Shown in pieces: positions 53,301 to 62,888 of a stretch of DNA of 64,000 nucleotides. The notes below the pieces were generated by a model, which saw only the letters and a program-made list of their open reading frames with translations, had not been told where the DNA came from and ran no database searches. Numbering within the stretch: position 1 is the first letter of the stretch; each line of letters opens with the position of its first letter. The position numbers and the translations under genes were made by a program. The stretch is from Nigrospora sphaerica (taxonomy: Eukaryota; Ascomycota; Sordariomycetes; Amphisphaeriales; Apiosporaceae): contig JAGVVL010000032.1 of NCBI GenBank assembly GCA_018287875.1, positions 82,585-146,584 on the forward strand, read 5' to 3'.

Positions 53301-56300
53301 AGATCAAAAACTAGGGTATAATGTAAATTTGATGTTTAAAATTAAATTACATCTAAAAGATAAATTGCTATTAGAAAAAATTCGGAATTTTTTTGATAAA
53401 ATAGGTAATATTACTGTTAGAAAAAACGGATCGGTTGAATACGTAGTTAGTTCTATAAAAGATTTGGAAATAGTTATTAATCATTTTGATAATTATCCTT
53501 TGATAACTCATAAATGATCCGATTTTCAACTATTCAAATGAACATTTGAATTAATTAAACAAAAACAACATTTAGTTAAAGAAGGTTTATATAAAATATT
53601 GTCTTTAAAAGCAAGTCTTAATAAAGGTTTATCAGATGAATTAAATACTGCTTTCCCTGATATTGTACCCTTTGCAAGACCTAAAGTTATTACACCTAAA
53701 TTAAAAGATAAAAATCCACATTGAATATCAGGTTTTGTAGATGGTGATGGGTGTTTTTATATATCATTAACTAACAATTTAACTAGTATAGGTTTAATCT
53801 TTAAAGTTACACAACACACTAGAGATGCTGATTTACTGAAAGAATTTATTGATTATTTTAATTGCGGACGTTATTCTATTTGTTCTAAAGAGGCAGGAGA
53901 TTTTATTGTTACTAAATTTAGTGATATTAATACGAAAATTATTCCTTTTTTAATAAGTATCCTTTACAAGGTACAAAGTTATTTGATTTTCTGGATTTCA
54001 ACAAAGTTGCAAAATTAGTTGAAAACAAAACTCATCTTACTTCAGAGGGGTTTGAAATAATTAAACAAATAAAAATGGGTACAAATAGAGGAAGATTAAC
54101 TAGTCCTAAGATAACCTACACTCAAAAAAGAACTTATATTACTATACGATCTCATTCAAATAAATCAGAAGATTTTTCTCAAATTTCTTTTAATGAATGA
54201 TTAGCAGGATTAATAGATGGGAAGGGTCAGTTTTTTGTATCTAAAAAAGGGTATGCTAATTTTAAAATAGTAATGAAAGAAGAAGATAAATTAGCACTTT
54301 ATAATCTAAAACATAAATTTGGTGGATCTATTAAAAATATATCTTCAGAGACAAAACTTAAATATAAGTTAGATCATAAAAAGGATTAATTCAATTAATT
54401 AATAGTGTTAACGGTTTAATTCGAAATCCTGCAAGAATGTTAGAATTAAATAAGGTTTGTTTATTATATAATATAGAATTTAAAATGGCTAAACCTTTAA
54501 CATATTTAAACGGTTGATTTAGTGGGTTCCTAGATAGTGATGGTTCAATATACTTTAATGAAAAGTCAAATCAATTAATTTTAAGTGTGACTCAAAAAAT
54601 AAATATTTATTAGATCCTATAAGAGATTTATATTCAGGAAGAATACTACTTCTTAAATCTAAAGAAGCGTTTGAGTATTCTATTTATAGAAAACAAGAAA
54701 TTTTAAATCTTATAGATAACTATCTTATAAATTACCCTTTAAAGTCTAGTAAAAGACATAAAATAGATTTAATTAAACAATTATTTTCCTTAGATGTTAA
54801 AACAGTATACCCTTCTCTAAACGGACAAATCCTAGGAGATATAGTTAATTTAAAGAAAAAACAATTATTAATAGAAAAAATAAATTATAAATAAATTTTT
54901 ATTCTCCCCCAGAGGGGATACGGAAAAATATGCGCAGAGGCTATTAATATAATAATTATTATAGCTAATTCGCAGATAACCAAAGCTCGTGATTATTTTC
55001 AAAATAATCACTATAATTTCAAGTTTTTTAATTCATCTACCATTATAAGGTTATTTCAGCAATTTATGTCTAAACCCCCGCAGGCTTGCGGGGGTTTGTG
55101 TTAATAAGATGAAAATTTGAGATTATTAGTAAGTTAGTAGGAATCTCAGAGGCCATACGTTTGATATTAGTCTTTTTTGAATTAAAATTTATTAATTCAA
55201 AAAACTCTATGTCCGAAATAAAGATGTCTTAGATTGCCTGGTCAATAAAAACCATGTTTCACCATTACCTACTCTTTTATTAAATAATAAATGTTCTTTA
55301 GTATTTAGTAGAAATATGTCTACATCTGTAAATACAAACTGTTTAGATAATAATAATACTAATAGTTTGGAAAATATTGCCTTTAAAGAGTGATTAGCAG
55401 GGTTAATAGATGGAGATGGTTACTTCTTATTATCTAAAAATGGATATAATAGTTGTGAAATAACCATGGATGCTAGAGATAAAAAAGTTTTATATTTAAT
55501 ACAACACAGGTATGGAGGAACAGTTAAACAGATTTCAAATGCTCTTGCTTTTAAATATAAATTAAGAAATAGAGAAGGTTTAATTAAATTAATAAATGAT
55601 GTAAATGGATTAATTAGAAATCCATCACGTTTATTACAAACCCCCGCAGGCTGGCTTGCGTTGTGTAAAATTTAATATTGAACTGAAGTATTCAAATAAT
55701 CTTATATTTAATAATGGGTGACTTAGTGGATTTATTGATAGTGATGGTTCAATATATTATAATGAAGCATCTGGGCAAGTTTTTATAGGTATATCTCAAA
55801 AAATAAATATTTATTAGAACCTTTAATTCATATTTAAACCCCCGCAAGCGTGCGGGGGTTTAGGGAAGAGTGGATATTCATAGTCCCAAAATAGAAGCAT
55901 TTAAGTATGTTATATATAGAAAGGTAGAATTATTTAATCTAACCCAAAAAATCTTCGATTTTTAAGGCCTAGCACAGGATCTAGTCCTGTACTAGTCCTG
56001 GGCGAAAGGTAGATAATTATTTTAGTAAATATCCTTTGAGAACTGAAAAAATGAAAAGAATTAATTTAATAAAACAATTTTATTTAGTGAGATTATCTAA
56101 GAAAAACACAGACATTGTTAAATTTAATGAATGAGTAAAATTTAAGGATAGATGAGAGAAATATAAAGATTAATAAAGAAATGGTCCAATTTACATTATA
56201 TTTTATAATAATATATAATAGTAAATCTCGCAATTGGGAATGATGGTAATAGCAATTGGTTTATCTTCATATAATTTAGCATTATTTCACTTAGTAAATC

Positions 56301-57307
56301 ATGCTTTTTATAAAGGATTATTATTCTTAGGAGCAGGAGCTGTAATTCACGCAGTAGCAGATAATCAAGATTTCAGAAAATATGGAGGATTGATATCATT
56401 CTTACCTTTAACATATTCTGTTATATTAATAGCTAGTCTTAGTTTAGTTGCTTTCCCTTTCATGACTGGATTCTATAGTAAAGATTTTATATTAGAGTCT
56501 GCTTTTGGTCAATTCCATTTTAGTAGTGTTGCTGTTTATGTTATAGCAGTAATAGGTGCAATATTTACTACTTTATATTCAGTTAAAGTTCTATACTTAA
56601 CTTTCTTAACTAACCCTAATGGATCTATGGCATATTATAAACATGCTCATGAAGGTGATATATTCTTAAGTCTACCTTTAGTAATATTAGCCATATTTTC
56701 TATATTCTTTGGTTACTTAACTAAAGATATTTTTATAGGTTTAGGTTCAAGTTTCTTTATAGATAATAGTATATTTGTTCATCCTGTTCATGAAATAATG
56801 TTAGATACTGAATTTGCAGTACCTGTTTTATTTAAATTATTACCTTTAATCTTTACTGTTTCATTCAGTATATTCGCGATTATTTTTTCTGAATTTTTAC
56901 CTGAATCTTTAATTAGTTTTAAATTCTCTAGATTTGGTTATAATATTTTCGGTTTCTTTAATCAAAGATTTTTAGTGGAAATGTTCTATAATAAGTATGT
57001 TACAAATTTAGTATTAGATTTAGGTGGACAAACTACTAAGGTTTTAGATAAAGGAAGTATAGAAATACTAGGGCCTTATGGTTTAGAAATAGGATTAGTT
57101 AAATTAAGTAAAAATATAGCATCTTTAAGTACAGGTGTAGTTACAAGTTATGCATTATATATATTAGTAGGTTTAATAGGATTTTTATCTCTTACTTATT
57201 TAGGATCTTTAAATATTTATTTAGCTTTATTAATAATATTAGTTTCTTTATGTTTAATGGGTAGTAATTCTAAAGGTAAAGTGAGGAAAGGAGGTGTTGA
57301 ATTCTAA
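50302..57307 (+). CDS. nad5: NADH dehydrogenase subunit 5, split by three introns
   Basis: Largest proton-pumping subunit of complex I. Exons are 50302-51011, 51353-51400, 52809-52980 and 56237-57307, together 2001 nt and 666 residues. Landmarks: [48 protein letters not shown] across junctions 1 and 2, [20 protein letters not shown] across junction 3, [18 protein letters not shown], and the end [15 protein letters not shown]. Junctions 1 and 2 obey the T/G rule; junction 3 lies in the repeated caattgg and cannot be fixed to the base. The 3' end exists in two further diverged forms downstream (see the orphan and the displaced copy). Confidence 0.95.
51012..51352 (+). other. Group I intron 1 of nad5, without ORF
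   Basis: Only 341 bases. Core: caagaccgtcggtattt (about 51202), gctacagactgggtcacc (about 51228) and aatgtacagtcggaagc (about 51269). The same core class as in nad6 and cob intron 1. The smallest intron in the window. Confidence 0.9.
51401..52808 (+). other. Group I intron 2 of nad5
   Basis: T before and G at the end. Core elements flank and intersperse the ORF: cgctatgtgctgggactg (about 51442), aatcagcaggaaac (about 51564), cttcagagactacatg (about 51807), aagatatagtccg (about 52671). A composite hairpin block (51625-51770) sits between the core elements. Confidence 0.87.
51771..52671 (+). CDS. LAGLIDADG ORF in nad5 intron 2
   Basis: The frame that starts in exon 2 stops inside a hairpin element. 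After the element an open frame shows motif 1 [16 protein letters not shown] and motif 2 [16 protein letters not shown], both intact, with [19 protein letters not shown] and [19 protein letters not shown] between and after them, to TAA at 52671. TGA is read as Trp at several sites. Without the exon fusion the start is uncertain (TTG 51682 upstream, or a later codon). The stop overlaps the S-like element of the core. Confidence 0.83.
53107..54894 (+). pseudogene. Two joined LAGLIDADG tracts in nad5 intron 3, frame-broken
   Basis: The first tract has motifs [17 protein letters not shown] and [16 protein letters not shown]; it slips one base at the T run near 53950 and resumes as [19 protein letters not shown]. 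In the same frame, without a stop, a second endonuclease type follows: [19 protein letters not shown], where the catalytic acid is replaced by Lys, and [16 protein letters not shown]. Further one-base slips lie at A runs near 54384 and 54594, and the tail ends [10 protein letters not shown] at 54894. Two endonuclease genes fused head to tail, both probably inactive. Confidence 0.8.
55256..56174 (+). pseudogene. Third LAGLIDADG relic in nad5 intron 3
   Basis: Starts around HHYLLFY-type sequence and shows [31 protein letters not shown] and [13 protein letters not shown] hairpin (cccccgcaggctggcttgcg) interrupts it at about 55640. In another frame it resumes as [20 protein letters not shown] and is interrupted again by aaacccccgcaagcgtgcgg (about 55837) and by an aaaaaatcttcgatttttaa element (about 55945). 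A close relative of the second tract at 54190-54890, so a duplication within the intron or two related introns. Confidence 0.8.
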
Positions 57308-57360
57308 GGAATATATACAGCTTAATTCTAGTTTTCTAGGAGATTTCTTAGCTCGTTTTA

Positions 57361-58173
57361 TTGCGAGAGTTTATCTATTTTATATTACTTATTTATTCCT
57401 CCGGGAAATTAGAAGGCGGTGAACCATCTAATTTCAAACGTCCTAGATCTGATAGTTCAGCCTCTGAACAATCCCAAAGCAAGAAACTCAAAACTGAGCA
57501 CAATCCATCTCCTGTCTCCGGCCCAGGACTCGCTGCGCAGTCTCTGCGCCTTAAAAAATCAAAGATTTTTTTTGGCCGAGGGGGTAATGAGTTATCTCCG
57601 GAATCTGTTATGTTAACTAGCAGTTTCTTTCCTCCTGGGCTTATAAATCTAATAAAAGCAGGATTTATTAGATTAAGTAAAAATATCGCATGATTAAGAA
57701 CTATTATCACAAGTTACCCCTTGTACATGTATGAGTTTCTAGCAAAATTCAAAAAAGTAATTTATTTCCTTCTAATTCTATATCTAGTTATTAAAAATTT
57801 TACTTCTTTACTTGATTTATTTTTAAATAAATCTGTACTATTTGCATCGTTCGATGCAAATAGTACAGATGATTCAATTCTAAATAAAAAAATTAAGGTC
57901 GAAAATAAAATGATTGAGTATCAAATGGAGCAATTAAAGGAGATAAAAAACCAGCTTAGTATTCTTCAAGATGAATCAAACTTAAGTAAAGAACAACAGG
58001 AAGAAAAAGAATTTTTACTGCAAGAAAAGGGGGAAATAGAAAGATTTATAAATAAAGAGGTTAAAGAAAAAATTAATTTAACTAAAGGTAAATCTAGCTA
58101 TAATACAAGCAATATTTCGGGTAGCAAAAGATTAGGTGGAGATTTAAATGCTGGTCCTTCACAAAAAAAATAA
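57361..58173 (+). CDS. Orphan ORF directly after nad5 (270 aa)
   Basis: Not recognised. Open with TGA as Trp from a TTG at 57361 to TAA at 58173. It has a short hydrophobic start (REFIYFILLIYSSG), a basic Ser-rich part (FKRPRSDSSASEQSQSKKLK), a GC/hairpin element read in frame (LRLKKSKIFFGRGG), then INLIKAGFIRLSKNIAWLRT and IITSYPLYMYEF, which align with the nad5 tail [21 protein letters not shown] hydrophobic helix (KKVIYFLLILYLVIKNF) and a coiled-coil-like charged part (EYQMEQLKEIKNQLSILQDE) follow, with a basic end. The middle was thus built from a nad5 3'-end copy. A decayed nad5 end follows about 200 bp downstream, so the orphan lies between two nad5 ends. Confidence 0.72.
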
Positions 58174-58274
58174 CCTACCTTTCTAATTTTTTTTATTATT
58201 TATAATAAAAAAAAATAACAGGACTAGGACAGGCTAGTCCTGTGCTAGGCCTGATCTCGAAAAAATTTTTTTAT
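58174..58274. repeat. AT and GC palindrome pair after the nad5 orphan
   Basis: Another copy of the tttttattatttataataaa + aggactaggacaggctagtc pair, as at 4864-4942 and 63853-63925. Confidence 0.88.
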
Positions 58275-58345
58275 TTTCATTAACTCAAAGGTAGAGGAGG
58301 ATACTTCTAATATCCTGATTTTATTTCGAATCTAAATTGAAGATA
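58275..58345 (+). tRNA. trnR: tRNA-Arg (UCU)
   Basis: Anticodon stem ggata/tatcc is perfect with loop cttctaa, giving TCT. Acceptor ttttcat/ttgaaga pairs at six of seven positions with one G-T. The D stem is weak. It clearly shares ancestry with the trnR(UCG) at 58991 (same anticodon-arm core, gatttta and TpsiC loop). Confidence 0.75.
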
Positions 58346-58368
58346 TTATTTTACGACCCCTTCGGGGT

Positions 58369-58555
58369 AAGGAAATAGGATTAGTTAAATTAAGTAAAAA
58401 TATAGCATCTTTAAGTACAGGTGTAGTTACAAGTTATGTATTATATATATTAGTAGGTTTAATGGGTAGTAATTCTAAAGGTAAAGGAGGAAAGGAGGTG
58501 TAGAATTTAAAGGTTTAATATATACAGAGAGCTTAATTTTAGTTTTGCCTTTCTA
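58369..58555 (+). pseudogene. nad5: Displaced, deleted second copy of the nad5 3' end
   Basis: Reads aaataggattagttaaatta ... acaggtgtagttacaagtta as in nad5 57091-57155. It then lacks roughly the segment encoding [17 protein letters not shown], and resumes with atgggtagtaattctaaagg ... ggaggtgtagaattt. The similarity continues past the nad5 stop into the flanking tatatacag...cttaatt...agttttc. The match is closer to nad5 than to the copy inside the orphan. Confidence 0.93.
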
Positions 58556-58990
58556 AACTCGTCCCCCTCGGCACCCCAGGGGTGAGGAGGGGATAGGGCG
58601 TAGCCGCCTCAATGAAATAGGATTTCCTCTTCCCTAGGTGTAGAGGGGCGGTATTATTTCATGGGGATAAGGACTAGCTGAGCTGCTTCAGTTTCGTATT
58701 ATTTTTTTTTAATTATTATAAATAATTAAAAAAAATTCTAGACGACTAGACTAATTTTCTTCGCCTCTTCTAATTTAAAAAAAATAACCAAGACCTATGG
58801 TCTTGGACCTGCTGCTGGGTAGAAGGGGATAAGAAGGGCTAAGAAGAGGGGTTCTTTCTGACGGTTTTTCTTCCCTCTCCTAGTAGAGGGATGAAGGTTA
58901 GGTGTACCAAGCATCCTTGGTATATAGGCAATAAAGTATAATTTATATTTAATTATTAAGAAAGAATAAGGTTTAATATATTAAACCTAA
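58556..58990. repeat. Hairpin spacer between the nad5 end copy and trnR(UCG)
   Basis: No gene. A cctcggcaccccaggggtgagg hairpin region, an AT palindrome (58690-58732) and a gacctatggtcttgg hairpin (about 58793). Confidence 0.8.
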
Positions 58991-59062
58991 TTCTCCATAT
59001 CTTAATTGGTAAAGAGGGATACTTCGAATATTCAGATTTTAGTTCGAATCTAAATGGAGAAT
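58991..59062 (+). tRNA. trnR: tRNA-Arg (UCG)
   Basis: Acceptor ttctcca/tggagaa is perfect. D stem tctt/aaga. Anticodon stem ggata/tattc with loop cttcgaa gives TCG. TpsiC tttag/ctaaa. All stems pair, so probably functional. Confidence 0.9.
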
Positions 59063-59479
59063 CTTGTAGTCTATTTTAGACAGGATTACAATTGCCTTTC
59101 CTTATATTTAGATAATCAGGGGGTCAGGGTAAGGGTAAATATCTTTTATATATTAGTCCTTTGTTCTAGTTTACTCCTGGTTACGGTTATCAGAAAAAAA
59201 GATTTTTTTCTCCCCCTAAACCCCCTCGGGGGTTTAGGGGTTGGAGGTAAACCTGAAACTAATATACGTAGAATACCTTAGAATGGAGATATTTATTTTT
59301 CTTTAACTTCAATAGACAACCAGTTAGAGTTTAAAAGGGATATGTATTCTTTATTGAGTGAGAGTGATTTAAGATGTATTCAGCTTTGTCCATTTTGGCT
59401 TTATATCACATTAAGCGGTTTAATTTTAATAAGTTTAAGAAAATTTTATTATCTAAGTTTAATCTTAAGAATTACATAA
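59054..59479 (+). pseudogene. Unrecognised ORF with an internal TAG
   Basis: An ATG inside the trnR 3' end opens a frame MENLVVYFRQDYNCLSLYLD ... FYILVLCSSLLLVTVI, then a hairpin element (FLPLNPLGGLGVGG) and TAG at 59279. The same frame goes on as NGDIYFSLTSIDNQLEFKRD and FWLYITLSGLILISLRKFYY to TAA at 59479. Two hydrophobic stretches suggest a membrane protein. Possibly another orphan of the 3'-end type, now decayed. Confidence 0.45.
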
Positions 59480-61271
59480 GTAAATTAAACTTATTTTTTT
59501 ATCAATGTATTAACCCACTGATAAGTTCAATAAAAGTAAATTTCTAGTGAAGGACTAAGACTACTCGAAGTTCTAGAGAGAGGGGAGCGTTGTCTACCCT
59601 TGAAGATTCAAAGGCAGTAAAGACCTCCGAAGAGGGTTCACGCTTTTCTCTCTGTAATGAGATCATATCATAGTGAGCAAAAACGTACTACTACTCAACC
59701 TAATGCGAATGATGCTTAATAAATGCTAATTATAAGACAACAAATGTCTCTTAAAAAGGGATTAGGACTATTAGATAAACACCAACCATAATAAGTTTAG
59801 GTTATATTTAATTTATTATGATCGTCAAGTTATTGATAAGATAAGAGAAGCTCTCATTCGTGGATTCTTGAAGGAGTTCTTCTACTTATAGTTATATTTT
59901 TGTATTGTTAAGATAAAATATAATAAAATGTGAGATTAAAGCTATCTTAAGGTGTCAGAGAGTACATAGGTTTTTCAGACATATTGTTACCCTCCGACTC
60001 TTTTTTTTTAGAAAAAAGTACGGAGAGAGGGCCAACTTTTCCTTTTCTTCCGTTCTGTGGCTATAGAGGAGGATAGCTATTTTATTAAGATAGCTTGGTT
60101 GAATTTGACCTGTAATTTTGGGCTATTTCATATAAGTAATTTGCATTTAATAATTACTTACTAAAAGATAATAAATATAGAATAATCATTAGGGGATTCT
60201 CAGAATAGTACTGTTTAAGGCATAGCAACAGGTAACCGACTAGTCGGTTGCTATCCGTAATCTCTTATCTCTTATCTCTTATCTCTAAACCCGACCCTTT
60301 CGGGGTATGTAATTAATGCCTCCCCCGCAAGCTAGCTTGCGGCACCCCCCGCAAGCTAGCTTGCGGGGGGGTGAGGGAGGGGTTTTGGGGGGGATATGGA
60401 AGAGAGAGGTTAGTAAATCATCCTCAGCACTTTGTGCTGGGACGCTATTTAATGACTGGTTAATATTTATTCTATTATGTATTGTATTTTATAAAAAATC
60501 TGCATGCGATTTTTAAGCCCTTTCTTCGTCCTTTAAGGACTAATGGCTTAAAAAATCGATCGATGATGATGCATAGCCGATTTTTTTCCGCCTAAACCCC
60601 GCAAGCGTGCGGGGTTTAGGGGTTTGGTATAGAGGGGATTAGGGAAAGGATATCCTTTTCCTAATAAAACTAAAACAGAGAATGCTAGCGAAGGCTGGCT
60701 TTAGAGTAACTAGTGGTTGAAGGGGTTATGTTAATTTAAAGAAGAAACTTATGTATATATACATAAGTTTCTTGAATTTTTATACTCTGTTCTATTATAC
60801 TTTTGATATCTCTTCCTACCTTTACCCTATTCTCTCTTTTATTCTTTATATAGGTAGTAACCTGTATATGACAAGATAATAAAGGAGTACTGTAATAAAT
60901 AGTTTCTTTTTTTAATTCCTTTTTTCCTTAATACTACATGTTATTATATGACTATAAAAAAAGAAGAAATATATAAGAGCTGAGAGGGCTCTTTTCGAAA
61001 GAGATTAAAAAGGTAAAGGAATAAAGGAGGGTAAGGTAAAGTATAGATAAGTAGCGTAGTCCTATAATCTTAAAGGAGGCTGCTGGCCTTTGCTAATAGT
61101 TTGTTCATAAGCAAAGGCAAAATTATTGTATATAATACATAATAGAGTATATTAAACTAAACTAAATAAGTATCGCCTTTAGGCGTACCCTCTTGAAGGT
61201 AAAATGAAAGGTGTAAATCTGATAGGCTAAACTAACTCTAATGTTCAAAAAATTGAAAATAGAATATAAAA
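59480..61271. other. Long spacer before cob
   Basis: 59530-60000 is not hairpin-element sequence and has several local complementary arms (agagagaggggagcg... and ...cgcttttctctct), so it could be an intron relic or a small structural RNA; I could not match it to RNase P RNA. 60290-60385 and 60540-60665 are GC hairpins. 60730-60775 contains an arm pair aagaaacttatgtatata/tatacataagtttctt. From 60780 it is AT-rich, with a further palindrome (gccttt...aaaggc) near 61088-61117. No gene. Confidence 0.6.
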
Positions 61272-62888
61272 ATGAGAATATTAAAAAGTCATCCTTTATT
61301 GAAATTAGTTAATGCATATCTTATCGATTCATCTGAACCTAGTAATCTTAGCTATTTATGAAATTTTGGGTCTTTATTAGCTATTTGTTTAATAATACAA
61401 ATAATAACAGGTGTTACACTAGCTATGCATTACAACCCTAGTGTATTAGAAGCATTCAATTCTATAGAGCATATTATGAGAGATGTAAATAACGGATGAT
61501 TAATTCGTTACTTACACGCTAATACAGCTTCAGCTTTTTTTTCTTAGTGTATCTTCACATAGGAAGAGGAATATATTACGGATCTTATAGAGCTCCAAGA
61601 ACATTAGTTTGAGCTATAGGAACTGTAATACTTATACTTATGATGGCTAGTTTGTGGCCAAATTTATTTTTAGTTTCTCAAGTTAAAAAAAAGATAATAT
61701 AGTAATTTCTCCTTCTTTACCTTTTAATAAGAGTAGAACCAAGGCTATTCATAGAATTGGTCCTCATAATACTGACGCATTATCTATAATAATCTGTGGA
61801 TTATTAGGAGATTGATGAGGTAATAAGATTAAAGGTAGTCAGATGGATAGTGTACGCTTTAGTATAGAACAAGGAGTAAAAACTCTGCTTATATTCATCA
61901 TCTGAATATTCTATTACATGAATTAGGCTATTGTTCAACTGTCACACCTAAATTGGTAGTTAAGTCGGAATCTATTAACGATAAACGTTTAGATCCTACA
62001 TTAACTCGGTATAATTATAGATTAACTACTTATAGTTTTACTAGTTTTTTATGAATCTATAATTCATTTTATCATGAAGTTAATGGTATTATGATAAAAC
62101 GAGTACCAGAGTGAATAGGAGAGTTTATTACACCAATGGGTTTAGCCCATTGAATCCAACAAGACGGATCTAGACAAAAGAATCAAGGAATTTCCCTTGC
62201 AACTAACAGTTTTTCATATGAGGATTGTATTTATTTAAGTAAAATACTTAATGAAAAATTTGGGCTTAAGACTAGTGTTGTAAAAGCAGGACATATCCAT
62301 CAATGAAAAATTAGTATATGAAAACAATCTATGTCGGATTTAGTTTTAATTGTTAAACCTTATATTATAGATGAAATGAAATATAAATTTGAAGGATATC
62401 TTTAACTTGATACTAAAAATTAAAGTCCTACTTGAAATTAGAGTATATGCAATAATATAGTTAGAAATATACTGTTTTATGAAATAAAGTTTTGATTAAC
62501 CCTTCGTCCACGATTTGGATAAGGGTTAGGTCGTAGATTAAAACTAAAGTAGAATACCCTGACAGGGGTATTGGGTAATATGCCTGGCTATACTAGTGAA
62601 AACGGTTAAACATTCGTTATCTGTTTATAGACCGTCGGTTAATTATATAATCGCTACAGACTGGGTCACTGGTGGGTGGCTGAAATGCCGCTTAATGTAC
62701 AGTCGGAAGTTCCTAATCTCTTTCTTTAGGGGCGTTCCTTCAAAGAGATTACACAAGGCTTTAAAGGATGTATATTAGAAAGATATAAGCTAAATATCGG
62801 GGATTAATATATTGATAAAGTACAGGGATGCTATACAGATAAATTTAGGTTATAGTTTATCGGAACTTGGACAGCTTTCTTGGGTTAT
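61272..62888 (+). CDS. cob: Cytochrome b, 5' part (two exons; rest outside the window)
   Basis: Heme-carrying core of complex III. Exon 1 is 61272-61648 ([82 protein letters not shown]). Exon 2 is 62871-62888 (TAFLGY). Heme-ligand histidine regions are present. In exon 1 the frame is lost at ctttttttttc near 61543: eight T follow gc where nine would give [14 protein letters not shown]. Exon 1 is thus 377 nt, one short of 126 codons. This is probably an error in a homopolymer, since everything after it is conserved. The remaining exons lie beyond 64000. Confidence 0.92.
61649..62405 (+). pseudogene. LAGLIDADG (second type) maturase-like gene in cob intron 1, frame-broken
   Basis: Belongs to the cob-intron type with [20 protein letters not shown] and [20 protein letters not shown], then [20 protein letters not shown], which includes known splicing maturases. 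It continues exon 1 but slips at the A run near 61690 and again at gtaaaaactctg near 61879, after which [20 protein letters not shown] follows. Two one-base losses would restore it. The second catalytic motif is WIQQDGS-like, as usual in this type. Confidence 0.82.
61649..62870 (+). other. Group I intron 1 of cob
   Basis: Splits ILMMA-TAFLGY; T before, G at the end. The 3' core has tagaccgtcggttaatt (about 62629), gctacagactgggtcac (about 62654) and aatgtacagtcggaagttcc (about 62695), the same class as nad5 intron 1 and the nad6 intron. The 5' part is a LAGLIDADG gene. Confidence 0.88.

Larger units (their letters stand above)
52981..56236 (+). other. Group I intron 3 of nad5 (3.26 kb, several ORF relics)
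   Basis: The longest intron here. An R-like element aatctcagaggccatacg is near 55142, with one endonuclease tract upstream and one downstream, so it may be two introns joined or an intron in an intron. The 3' end reads ctcgcaattgg|gaatgatgg. Hairpins aaacccccgcaggcttgcgg (about 55071) and aaacccccgcaagcgtgcgg (about 55837) have been inserted. Confidence 0.75.

Noticed and set aside
57393..57710. Minus-strand frame of 105 codons opposite the nad5 orphan
   Set aside because: A shadow of the plus-strand orphan, which continues much further and carries the nad5-like segment.
59530..60000. Mitochondrial RNase P RNA (rnpB)
   Set aside because: I could not find the two conserved P4 regions expected for this RNA; the similarity was only to general hairpin structure.
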